Of a stretch of DNA of 64,000 nucleotides, positions 37,419-45,213 are shown piece by piece. Every line of letters starts with the position of its first letter. Position 1 is the stretch's first letter. The DNA is from Thermopolyspora sp040678635 (GTDB lineage Bacteria > Actinomycetota > Actinomycetes > Streptosporangiales > Streptosporangiaceae), in the NCBI RefSeq assembly GCF_040678635.1, contig NZ_JBFATZ010000010.1, forward strand, positions 62,001 to 126,000, read 5' to 3'. The position numbers were made by a program, and so were the translations under genes. The notes under the pieces are model-generated. The model searched no databases, had not been told where the DNA came from, and saw only the letters and a program-made list of their open reading frames with translations.

Positions 37419-38609
37419 ATGACAGTGTTGACAAGTCGGTTCGCCGACGGTCTCGCCGTGGGCGATGTGGGATCCGATCTGGTGGCGACCGCGGAATCGG
37501 CGGTGGGGCAGGCGCTGGCGGGCCTGTCCGGTTCCCCGGACCTGGTGTGCTTCTTCATCTGCGGTGACGACCCCGACGACGTGACCAGGGCGGGCCTGCG
37601 GGCCATGGAGATGGCCCGCCGGGCCGGACCGGGCACGCGCGTGATCGGATGCAGTTCCACGGGCGTCATCGGCGACGGCCGGGGCATCGAGGTGACCCCG
37701 TCGGTGAGCGCGTGGGCGGCCACCCTCGACGAGGCCAGGATCACCACGTTCAGCCTGGAGACGCTGCGCGCCGAGGACCGCTTCGTGGTCGTCGGCCTGC
37801 CGGAGCGGGAGGCCGACGACCGCGCCGCCATCCTGCTCGCCGACCCCTACAGCTTCCCGACCGACGCCTTCGTCGAACGCTCCTCGCAGGTCCTCGGCGA
37901 CCTCCCGCTCATCGGCGGGCTCGCCAACGGACTCCAGGGCCGCGGCTCGGTCCGGCTGTTCGCCGACGGCGAGGTGCACACCGAGGGGGCGATCGGCGTC
38001 CTGCTCGGCGGCCCGATCAACGTGGACACCGTGGTCAGCCAGGGCTGCCGCCCGATCGGCCAGACCATGGTCGTCACCGCCGCCGAGGACAACCTGCTGC
38101 TCGAACTCGCAGGCCAGCCCGCCCTGGCCCGCCTGGAGGAGCTCGTCAGCGCCCTCGACGAGGAGGACAGGGATCTCGTCGCCAGCGGCCTGCAGATCGG
38201 CATCGCCATGGACGAGTACGCCGAACGCCACGAGCGCGGCGACTTCCTCATCCGCGGCGTCCTCGGCATCGACCCCGAACGCGAGGCGGTCGCCATCGGC
38301 GACATCGTCGAGATCGGCCGCACCGTCCGCTTCCAGGTCCGCGACGCCGCCACCGCCGACGAGGACCTCTACGAACTCCTCGACGAGTACGTGGAACAGG
38401 GCGGGCGCGTGGACGGCGCGCTGCTGTTCTCCTGCAACGGCCGCGGCTCCACCATGTTCGGCACCGCCGACCACGACCCGGTCGCCATCCGCGAGACCCT
38501 CGGCCCGATCGGCGTCGCCGGATTCTTCGCCGCGGGCGAGATCGGACCCGTCGCCGGACACAACCACGTGCACGGCTTCACCGCGTCCATGCTCATCTTC
38601 CGCGGCTGA
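37419..38609 (+). CDS. FIST domain sensory protein
   Basis: A 396-residue soluble protein with a FIST amino-terminal domain (~25-220: LVCFFICGDDPDDV, TRVIGCSSTGVIGDGRGIE, PLIGGLANGLQGR) and a FIST_C domain (~225-385: GVLGIDPEREAVAIGDIVEIGRTVRFQVRD, GALLFSCNGRGSTMFG, GFFAAGEIGPVAGHNHVHGFTASML). FIST modules are proposed small-ligand (amino-acid) sensors; here no signalling output domain is attached. Starts at ATG 37419, divergent from the MoxR gene. It is the last conserved gene before the accessory region, and its 3' end is overlapped by an opposite-strand frame. Confidence 0.9.
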   Translation: MTVLTSRFADGLAVGDVGSDLVATAESAVGQALAGLSGSPDLVCFFICGDDPDDVTRAGLRAMEMARRAGPGTRVIGCSSTGVIGDGRGIEVTPSVSAWAATLDEARITTFSLETLRAEDRFVVVGLPEREADDRAAILLADPYSFPTDAFVERSSQVLGDLPLIGGLANGLQGRGSVRLFADGEVHTEGAIGVLLGGPINVDTVVSQGCRPIGQTMVVTAAEDNLLLELAGQPALARLEELVSALDEEDRDLVASGLQIGIAMDEYAERHERGDFLIRGVLGIDPEREAVAIGDIVEIGRTVRFQVRDAATADEDLYELLDEYVEQGGRVDGALLFSCNGRGSTMFGTADHDPVAIRETLGPIGVAGFFAAGEIGPVAGHNHVHGFTASMLIFRG

Positions 38610-38950
38610 CGGGCCGGATCCGCAGGCGGAGGGCGCGGGCCGGGGCGGTCACCGTTGTCGAAGACCACTTCGCCTGCGTCCGCGTCTCGCCGGGCGCGAG
38701 CGACGATCGGGCCGTACCGGTAGTCCGGATAGGGAAACATCCACATGTCCAGGATTGCCTGGCGGATGGTTCCCGAAGCGTCGGGAGGCATCGTGCGCAA
38801 GGCATCGATCAAGCGGTGCCGGGCGGTGGCGAACGTGTCGGTCACCCCGCGCACGCCGTTCCCATCGCCGTCGTGGGCGTCGTAGGTGTACAACGGCTGC
38901 GGCCACGCCCAGGGGGAGGGCCCGTCCGCGCTGTTCTCGCCGCCGCTCAT
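38369..38950 (-). CDS. Hypothetical protein, third of three small leftward genes
   Basis: A 193-residue frame. The first ~115 residues look genuine (YDAHDGDGNGVRGVTDTF, ARHRLIDALRTMPPDASGT, LDMWMFPYPDYRYGPIVARA), with conserved-looking Trp/Tyr/Pro. The last ~80 residues run antisense to the FIST gene and are low complexity, so the natural stop may have been lost. It begins by an ATGA overlap with the gene at 38947. No family recognised. Together with the two upstream genes it diverges from the XRE regulator, which probably controls them. Confidence 0.5.
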   Translation of the reverse strand: MSGGENSADGPSPWAWPQPLYTYDAHDGDGNGVRGVTDTFATARHRLIDALRTMPPDASGTIRQAILDMWMFPYPDYRYGPIVARARRDADAGEVVFDNGDRPGPRPPPADPARQPRKMSMDAVKPCTWLCPATGPISPAAKNPATPIGPRVSRMATGSWSAVPNMVEPRPLQENSSAPSTRPPCSTYSSRSS

Positions 38951-39270
38951 GGCGCACGCACCACGGCCCGGCTCGTCCGCACGGGCTCATCGGTCACCCG
39001 GGAGCCCGACTCGGCCTGCCGCATCCGCGCCTGCAAGCCCACAACCGTCTGCGCCTCCACCGCCGGCAGGCCCGGCAGCGGTCCCACCGGGACCGCATAA
39101 AATCTGCGCGCCCACACCCGGTACATCACGAGCCAGCGCGGCTCGATCAGGTCCAGCCCGGCCGCCGCCGCTCTCTGGCGCACGTCCCAGGGGATGCGCG
39201 TCCATGCCACACGCGTCCTGCCCGGACGATGCCTTCCCGCGCCGCGGCCGTCTCCGCGAGTCGTCCTCAT
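38947..39270 (-). CDS. Hypothetical protein, second of three small leftward genes
   Basis: A 107-residue basic protein; the central part IPWDVRQRAAAAGLDLIEPRWLVMYRVWARRFYAV is the only ordered-looking section. No family recognised. The ATG at 39270 overlaps the stop of the gene upstream (ATGA), and its stop overlaps the ATG at 38950, so translation is coupled across all three. A longer frame reaching 39738 would run antisense into the XRE gene and is not accepted. Confidence 0.5.
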   Translation of the reverse strand: MRTTRGDGRGAGRHRPGRTRVAWTRIPWDVRQRAAAAGLDLIEPRWLVMYRVWARRFYAVPVGPLPGLPAVEAQTVVGLQARMRQAESGSRVTDEPVRTSRAVVRAP

Positions 39271-39431
39271 CGCCGCCCCCGCGTCATGGCGGCGGCCGTG
39301 AACCGGACGTCCGCGATCGGCGGGGTGCCGCCCATGCGCGCGATCGGTCGTGGCTGAGCGGCGATCGCGCGGGGATCCCAGATCGTCGCCGAGCGCTCTG
39401 CGTGTGCGTCGATGACAGTAAGGTCCGTCAC
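39267..39431 (-). CDS. Small hypothetical protein, first of three leftward genes
   Basis: A 54-residue polypeptide starting at GTG 39431: LTVIDAHAERSATIWDPRAIAAQPRPIARMGG and a short basic end. No family recognised. ATGA overlap with the next gene. It lies 181 bp from the XRE regulator start, and the intervening palindrome at 39528 may serve both directions. The start is uncertain because the frame remains open upstream. Confidence 0.45.
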   Translation of the reverse strand: MTDLTVIDAHAERSATIWDPRAIAAQPRPIARMGGTPPIADVRFTAAAMTRGRR

Positions 39432-39527
39432 CAGGTCGTACCTCCGATGCGGCCGAGGGACCCGTACGGCGTCGCCATCGCCTGCGGGTCCCGATTTTCC
39501 GTGCCATTGCCTTGGCGTGGTGCCATA

Positions 39528-39543
39528 GTTGAGGTAGCTCAAC
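39528..39543. promoter_or_regulatory. Palindromic operator candidate upstream of the XRE regulator
   Basis: GTTGAG-GTAG-CTCAAC, a perfect 6-bp inverted repeat with a 4-bp centre, overlapping a CATAGT -10-like hexamer (39524-39529) and 70 bp upstream of the regulator start. It fits a dimeric XRE-type binding site for autoregulation and for the divergent small genes. Binding is inferred only from symmetry and position. Confidence 0.5.
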
Positions 39544-39612
39544 GTGATGGACAAGAAACGTTTCGTTGTCGCGCTTGTGGACGCGACGTGCTGCAACGGA
39601 TCGCGAGGGGAC

Positions 39613-40968
39613 ATGGGCGGACAATCGGTGACGAGCGGTCAAACCCCTTGGGCCGGGTTCGGGGCGGTTCTGCGGATCTGGCGGGATCGCCGGGGGATCA
39701 GCCTGCGGCAGCTCGCCGAGCAGATCAGGTGGGATCACTCGGTGATCGCCAGGTGGGAGCAGGGCAAGAATCCGCCGTCGGCCGACGCGATCAAGGCGCT
39801 TGAGGGCGCCTTGGACACGGGCGGGGAGTTGACGGAGGTGGCCTTGCGCGCGCAGGCCATGGAAGTCGAACGGCTACGGGGAGAGATCCGGCGGTTGCAG
39901 GGACGTACGCTGCCCGCGACGCCCAAGAATGCAGAGGATGATGAGATGGAACGCCGCGCGGCCATGCAGGTCCTCGCCGCGCTCGGGACCACGGCGGTGG
40001 TCCCGCCGAGCGCGATTCAGACGATTCTCTCCGGCGTGAACCGCGCCATCGGCGAGCGGGACGACTTCGGCCTCGACGAGTGGGAACGGACCGTCTGGGA
40101 GTACGCCTACCGGGGAACGACGGGGCCGCTCGGGTCTTTGATCCCGAGCATTGCGGCCGACATCATCGAGGTGGGCCGTCTCCTCGACCGGAACACGAAT
40201 CCGCTCCAACGCGCCGGGCTGTTGCGGGTCAGCTCCCAGCTTGCCGCTCTCCTGGCCGGGGAACTCGACGATATGGGCAACTATCACGCCGCGTGGCAAT
40301 CGCGGCGTACCGCCCGCCGTGCCGCCGACGCCTCGGGAGACCGGGACCTGGCCGTCTGGATCCGCGCCAGGGAGGCCTCGGGCGCGTATTACACAGGTAA
40401 GCCTGGGCAGATCGTCATAGGACTGACCGATGAGGCGATCGGGCTTGCTCAGAATGCTCCGAGTGCCGGTCTCGCCAGAGCGTACGAGGCCCGCGCGTTC
40501 GCACTTGCCGCGCAGGGCGACAGGACGGGCGCTCGTGACGCGGTGCGCAACTTGTCCGAGGTGTTCGATCGGCTACCGCGAACCGTCACCACCAACCGGC
40601 ATTCCATCGGGTTCAGCTTCCCGGAGGAAGCCGCGCACTGGGCGGCCGCTCACGTTTCCGCGCTCGTCGACGACAGGCGGAAGTCGTCTCGGGTGCTCGA
40701 CGAGACGCTTGCGACATACCCGCCTGAATTGGTGCATGGCGTCGCGAATCTCCAGTACCTGCAGGCCCTTAGTCTCATCCGTGACCGCGACATCAGCGGT
40801 GGTCTGGAGCACGCCCTGACAAGTGCTCCGGGACTCCCCGTCAACGCGGCTCGCCGACGTATCACGAGTGAGATGATCAAGGCTCTGCCCGAGAAGGCCC
40901 GCGCACTACCGGCCGCTCAGGACTTGCGCGCACTCACGGCCTTGAACACATCGTCACGGGCTGTGTGA
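39613..40968 (+). CDS. XRE-family HTH regulator with helical repeat domain (possible MAD1)
   Basis: A 451-residue regulator. The helix-turn-helix near residues 15-55 reads GISLRQLAEQIRWDHSVIARWEQGKNPPS. The rest is an all-alpha region resembling tetratricopeptide repeats (AGLLRVSSQLAALLAGELDDMG, ARAYEARAFALAAQGDRTGAR), as in large actinomycete XRE regulators that sense a peptide or partner protein. ATG 39613 follows GAGGGG; the frame opens upstream without a ribosome-binding site. It heads the defence block and could be its regulator (an HTH protein, MAD1, is described for MADS), or it may belong with the three divergent small genes. Confidence 0.85.
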   Translation: MGGQSVTSGQTPWAGFGAVLRIWRDRRGISLRQLAEQIRWDHSVIARWEQGKNPPSADAIKALEGALDTGGELTEVALRAQAMEVERLRGEIRRLQGRTLPATPKNAEDDEMERRAAMQVLAALGTTAVVPPSAIQTILSGVNRAIGERDDFGLDEWERTVWEYAYRGTTGPLGSLIPSIAADIIEVGRLLDRNTNPLQRAGLLRVSSQLAALLAGELDDMGNYHAAWQSRRTARRAADASGDRDLAVWIRAREASGAYYTGKPGQIVIGLTDEAIGLAQNAPSAGLARAYEARAFALAAQGDRTGARDAVRNLSEVFDRLPRTVTTNRHSIGFSFPEEAAHWAAAHVSALVDDRRKSSRVLDETLATYPPELVHGVANLQYLQALSLIRDRDISGGLEHALTSAPGLPVNAARRRITSEMIKALPEKARALPAAQDLRALTALNTSSRAV

Positions 40969-41189
40969 CAACTTCCGTTCGCCGGGCGCGGGGGCCGGAT
41001 CCTTCGCCCGGCGTTGATATCGATTTGTCGGACTCTGCCCCTAATGTGGCCGTTGTAGGCGGCGAGTCCTGTGGCTTCCGCAGTCGGCGGGGCCGCTGAA
41101 CCATAGGATTTCGTGTCTGAGCTAGAGCGGTCACGTCCGTCGGCGCGGTGCCACGGGCGGTACGGCACTGAAGATGAGGGTGGCGGCGG

Positions 41190-43289
41190 ATGGAACAGGT
41201 CGGCTTGGACATCGGAGTGCAGGAGCAGACGTCGGTCGAGGCCGAGGAACCCGAGGCTGACGTCGCCATCGACTCGCTGGCCGACGACGAGACGATCGAC
41301 TACATCACCGGGAAGAAGGTCAAACTCAAGGGCAACGAGGCGGTGCGGCAGCGCATCGCCCGTGCGCTCTTCCACGAGTACGGCATCTCGGTCGACGACA
41401 TGGAACGGGACTTCCCGATCCAGATCAACATCGACGGCCGACGGAAGGTGACCAAGAAGGCGGACATCGCCATTTTCGCGCCCGGTACCGATCACACGCT
41501 GCCGAACCTGCGCCGAGTCGTCATCTGCAAGCCGGAGCCGAAGGCCGGCCGGACCGTCACCAAGATCCGTACGTTCGCGCAGGCGCAGAAGGATATCGAG
41601 GAGTTGCAGACGCTCCTCGGCACCGAGAGCACGCCGTTGCTCCAGTACGGCATGTGGACCAACGGGCTCGACATCTTCTATCTATACAAGGAACCGAACA
41701 GGTTCGGCGCCCGCTTCGACGAGCTCGCCTACTGGCCCAAGGCCGACGAGGAGATCGGCAGCGCCACCGTGGCATCGGTGGCGCGGCTGCGGCGCGGCGA
41801 GGCGGACATGCTCCGGCTGGCCTTCCGCCGCTGCCACAACTACATCCACGGCAACGAGGGCATGTCCAAGGACGCCGCCTTCTGGCAGTTCCTCTACCTG
41901 CTGTTCGCCAAGATGTACGACGAGCGGGTCAGCCGGCAGTACAACCGGCCGCCTCGCTTCTACCTGCTGCCCTCGGAGGCGTCATCCGAGGAGGGCCGCA
42001 AGGCGATCGAGAAGCGGATCCTCGACCTGTTCGACGATGTGAAGGACGAGTATTCGTTCTTCAACGCAGGCGATCTGATCACGCTGTCGCCCCGCGCCCT
42101 CGCCTTCATCGTGGCCGAGCTCGCCCCTTACGACCTGTCCGGCACCGACATGGACGTCAAGGGAGTGGCATATCAGGAGTTGGTCGGCACCAACCTGCGT
42201 GGCGACCGAGGGCAGTACTTCACGCCCAGCGGCGCGGTCGAGCTCGTCGTGAAGATCCTCGACCCGAAGCCCGGGGAGAAGGTTCTCGACCCGGCCTGCG
42301 GGACGGGCGGGTTCCTGCGGGAGACCTTGCGCCACATGCTCAACAAGTGGCGGGCCGAGGAACACACCGAAGGGCTGCCCGACACCGAGGCTCAGTTGAT
42401 CGACCATCAGGCGCGGCTCGCGAAGTACGCCGAGGAGTGCCTGTTCGGCGCGGACTTCGACCGCACTCTGGTCCGGGCCACGACCATGAGCATCATGACG
42501 TTCACCGGAGCCGAGGGGAACGTCTACCACATGGACTCGCTGGCCTTCCCCGACGGGCACTTCCCCGACGTGGCCGAGGCCCGCAAGACCATCCCGGTGC
42601 CGAACAGCATCGACGTGCTGATGACGAATCCGCCCTTCGGCACCGACATCAAAATTGAAGAGGAGCACATCCTCGCCAAGTACCGTGACGGCGTCGCCCG
42701 GTCCTGGACCAGGGACAAGGAGACCGGCGAGCTGCAGCCCGGCGGCAAGGAACTGACGGGCGTCTCGCCCGAGCAGCTATTCGTGCAGCGGGCGGTGCAG
42801 TGGGTCAAACCGGGCGGACGCATCGGTATCGTCCTGCCGAACGGCCTGCTGTCCAATCCCGGCCCCTCCGACGAGGCGATTCGTCGCTGGATCCTGGATC
42901 ACTGCTGGATACTGGCGAGCGTGGAACTGCCGGTCGAGACGTTCGTCGTTGAGGCGAACGTCAACATCCTCACCACGCTCCTCTTCCTGAAGAAGAAGAC
43001 CGACAAGGAACGCATGGCCGCTGCCCGGGGTGCCCAACCGGACTACCCGGTCTTCATGGCGGTCGCGGAGAAGGTCGGTTTCGACCGGCGCGGCAACAAG
43101 GTCTTGAAACGGCATCCCAATGGCAAGGCCGTCGTTGAAGAGCACATCGAGCGGGAGCGCATCCGGATCGGCGGCAAGGACGTCGTCCGCACCTTCGTCC
43201 GCAAGCGGGAGGTCATCGACAACGACCTGCCGCTGATCGCGGAGGCGTACCACCGATTCCGCCAGAAGCATCCGGAACCGGGGATCTGA
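41190..43289 (+). CDS. mad2: MAD2-like N6-adenine DNA methyltransferase with decayed nuclease-like N-terminus
   Basis: A 699-residue HsdM-type enzyme. Residues ~50-180 resemble the HsdR amino-terminal PD-(D/E)XK domain: KKADIAIF keeps Asp92, but the usual IExK reads VVICKPEPK, so the Glu is replaced by Ile112 before Lys114 and the site is probably dead. The methyltransferase part has RGQYFTPSGAVELVVKIL, motif I DPACGTGGF at 367 and motif IV NPPFG at 480 (gamma-class amino-methyltransferase). It should methylate adenine at the site chosen by the HsdS-like subunit. The preceding 221 bp hold the probable promoter. Its TGA overlaps the next ATG (TGATG). Confidence 0.88.
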   Translation: MEQVGLDIGVQEQTSVEAEEPEADVAIDSLADDETIDYITGKKVKLKGNEAVRQRIARALFHEYGISVDDMERDFPIQINIDGRRKVTKKADIAIFAPGTDHTLPNLRRVVICKPEPKAGRTVTKIRTFAQAQKDIEELQTLLGTESTPLLQYGMWTNGLDIFYLYKEPNRFGARFDELAYWPKADEEIGSATVASVARLRRGEADMLRLAFRRCHNYIHGNEGMSKDAAFWQFLYLLFAKMYDERVSRQYNRPPRFYLLPSEASSEEGRKAIEKRILDLFDDVKDEYSFFNAGDLITLSPRALAFIVAELAPYDLSGTDMDVKGVAYQELVGTNLRGDRGQYFTPSGAVELVVKILDPKPGEKVLDPACGTGGFLRETLRHMLNKWRAEEHTEGLPDTEAQLIDHQARLAKYAEECLFGADFDRTLVRATTMSIMTFTGAEGNVYHMDSLAFPDGHFPDVAEARKTIPVPNSIDVLMTNPPFGTDIKIEEEHILAKYRDGVARSWTRDKETGELQPGGKELTGVSPEQLFVQRAVQWVKPGGRIGIVLPNGLLSNPGPSDEAIRRWILDHCWILASVELPVETFVVEANVNILTTLLFLKKKTDKERMAAARGAQPDYPVFMAVAEKVGFDRRGNKVLKRHPNGKAVVEEHIERERIRIGGKDVVRTFVRKREVIDNDLPLIAEAYHRFRQKHPEPGI

Positions 43290-44581
43290 TGATCACCAGA
43301 ATCGAGGCCTACGGCTACCGCTGCTTCGAACGGCTCAGCATCGACCTCGGCCGGTACCACGTGCTGGCCGGGGCCAACGGGGCGGGCAAGACGACTCTGC
43401 TCGACATCCTGCCGCTCCTCGGCGACCTGCTGCGCCAGCCCAGGGCGACCCGCGCCTTTCTGGAACGGCGCAGGGACGACGCGCCGCCGCGGGCGCACAC
43501 CCTCACCGAGCTCGTGCACAAGCAACGCGGCGACTCGATCGCCTTCGCGATCGAAGCCCGGCTGCCCGATCGGATCGTGGAGATCCTCGCCGAGACCTCC
43601 CGTGCCCAATTCACCCAACAGGTGCCCACCCACCTGCGCTATGAGTTGCGGCTGGGGGTCGAGCCGCGTTCGCTCGAAGTCGCCGACGAATACCTGTTCC
43701 TCTTTCCGGAGAAGGGCGCGCGTCCGGTCGCGGGCAAATTCCCGCAGGGGATCACCACCAGCGGACAGGCGCTCGCCGAGGCCGACTGGCAGCCGGTGAT
43801 TCTCCGCGAAGGCAAGTCGGCCACCCGCTTCCTGCACGAGACCACCACACAGGGCAGCGACATTCCTCCGCTGCGTGTGCCGCCCGGCACTCTCGCGCTC
43901 GGGACCGTTCCCGCCGACCCAACGCTGTTCCCCGCCGCGCTGTGGTTCGCCGCGCTGCTTCGGGAAGGCGTCGTCTTCTTCGACCCGGACTGGTCGACCC
44001 TGCGCCGGCCCGCGCCGCCCGGCGGCCCCGCCCGCCTGGAGGAGTCCGGGCAGAACATCCCCTGGCTCGCCCGCGATCTGCAAACCTCCGACCCCGACCG
44101 GTTCGCCTCCTGGGTCGACCACGTCCGCACCGCGCTGCCCCAGGTCACCGGGGTGAAGGCGGTCGAACGCGAAGAGGACAACTACGCCTACTTCTCCGTC
44201 GAGTACGCCGGGGGATACCGGGTGACCTCATCTGGGCTCTCCGATGGAACGCTGCGCATCCTCGCCCTGACCCTCCTGCCCTACCTGGATGAGAAGGTGC
44301 TGCCGAAACTGCTGGTGACCGAGGAGCCGGAGAACGGTATCCACCCCCGTGCGATCGAGACGGTCGTGAACTCGCTGAGCGGCATGTACGACTCGCAGGT
44401 CTGGGTCTCCACCCACTCGCCGATCGTCCTGGCCAACACCGAGCTCGCGGACGTGCTCGCCGCCAGGCTCAACGCCGACGGCAGCGTCGAGGTCATCCCC
44501 GGCGACAAGCATCCCCGACTGGTCGAGTGGCGTGGCGGCATCGACATCGGCTCGCTGTTCGCAGCGGGGGTGCTGTCATGA
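43289..44581 (+). CDS. mad3: MAD3-like ABC/AAA ATPase (RecF/OLD-type)
   Basis: A 430-residue ATPase of the ABC/SMC-like group: Walker A HVLAGANGAGKTTLL at ~25-39, a signature-like SSGLSDGTLRILALTLLP, Walker B KLLVTEEPENGIHPRAIE and the switch histidine in VWVSTHSPIVLANT. This AAA_15/AAA_21 architecture is that of RloA and the ATPase part of OLD nucleases, but the nuclease is on the next gene. Starts by TGATG overlap with the methyltransferase and ends by ATGA overlap with the TOPRIM-like gene, implying stoichiometric production and probably a complex with it. Confidence 0.88.
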   Translation: MITRIEAYGYRCFERLSIDLGRYHVLAGANGAGKTTLLDILPLLGDLLRQPRATRAFLERRRDDAPPRAHTLTELVHKQRGDSIAFAIEARLPDRIVEILAETSRAQFTQQVPTHLRYELRLGVEPRSLEVADEYLFLFPEKGARPVAGKFPQGITTSGQALAEADWQPVILREGKSATRFLHETTTQGSDIPPLRVPPGTLALGTVPADPTLFPAALWFAALLREGVVFFDPDWSTLRRPAPPGGPARLEESGQNIPWLARDLQTSDPDRFASWVDHVRTALPQVTGVKAVEREEDNYAYFSVEYAGGYRVTSSGLSDGTLRILALTLLPYLDEKVLPKLLVTEEPENGIHPRAIETVVNSLSGMYDSQVWVSTHSPIVLANTELADVLAARLNADGSVEVIPGDKHPRLVEWRGGIDIGSLFAAGVLS

Positions 44582-45213
44582 CCGGGCCTGCCAAGCGTGA
44601 CGTCGTCTTCCTGCTCGCCGACGCGGGCATGGAGCAAATGCTCCTCGGGTTCCTCGGCCGACCGCGGTTTCACCTCAGCCTCGGCTGCGCGCCGTTCGCG
44701 TTCGACCCGCGCGAGGACGTCTTCGTCGCGCAGACCAGGGACCCCGGCGTGTACGGCACGGCACGCGAGTTCCTGCGCCCCTTCGAGCGAACGCACCGCA
44801 GGGCCGTGGTCATGCTCGACGCCGACTGGGTCGGCACCCCCGGCGCGGACGCGATCCACAAGCACATCACCCGTTGCCTCACCGAAGCGTGGGCGGAATT
44901 CGCCGTCGTGGTCATCGACCCCGAGCTGGAAGCCTGGATCTGGCAGGACAACCCGCAGGTCGCCCAGGCGCTCAAATGTCCGCCCGACTTCCGGCGCATC
45001 CTCGCTGACGCTCGGCTTTGGCCGTTGGACGCGGCCAAGCCGCCCCGCCCCAAGGAAGCCCTGGAGCACCTGCGCCGACCGCCCTACCGCGCCGACGGCT
45101 CCCGCGCCGCCTTCCGCCGCCTCGCCGAGCGCATCTCGGTACGGCACTGCGAGGACGCGGCGTTCAACCTCCTGCGTGACACGCTTCGCACCTGGTTCCC
45201 GGAGAACTCGTGA
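44578..45213 (+). CDS. mad4: MAD4-like TOPRIM-fold protein (RloB/DUF4276-like)
   Basis: A 211-residue protein. It begins VVFLLADAGMEQMLLGFL with Glu19 at the end of strand 1, continues to RRAVVMLDADWVGTPGAD carrying Asp81 and Asp83 (DxD), then VVVIDPELEAWIW. An early Glu plus a DxD in this order is the metal-binding signature of TOPRIM nucleases in OLD/RloB-type systems. All three acids are present. Start ATG 44578 is set by ATGA overlap with the ATPase gene. Likely the nuclease partner of that ATPase; nuclease activity is inferred. Confidence 0.75.
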   Translation: MTGPAKRDVVFLLADAGMEQMLLGFLGRPRFHLSLGCAPFAFDPREDVFVAQTRDPGVYGTAREFLRPFERTHRRAVVMLDADWVGTPGADAIHKHITRCLTEAWAEFAVVVIDPELEAWIWQDNPQVAQALKCPPDFRRILADARLWPLDAAKPPRPKEALEHLRRPPYRADGSRAAFRRLAERISVRHCEDAAFNLLRDTLRTWFPENS

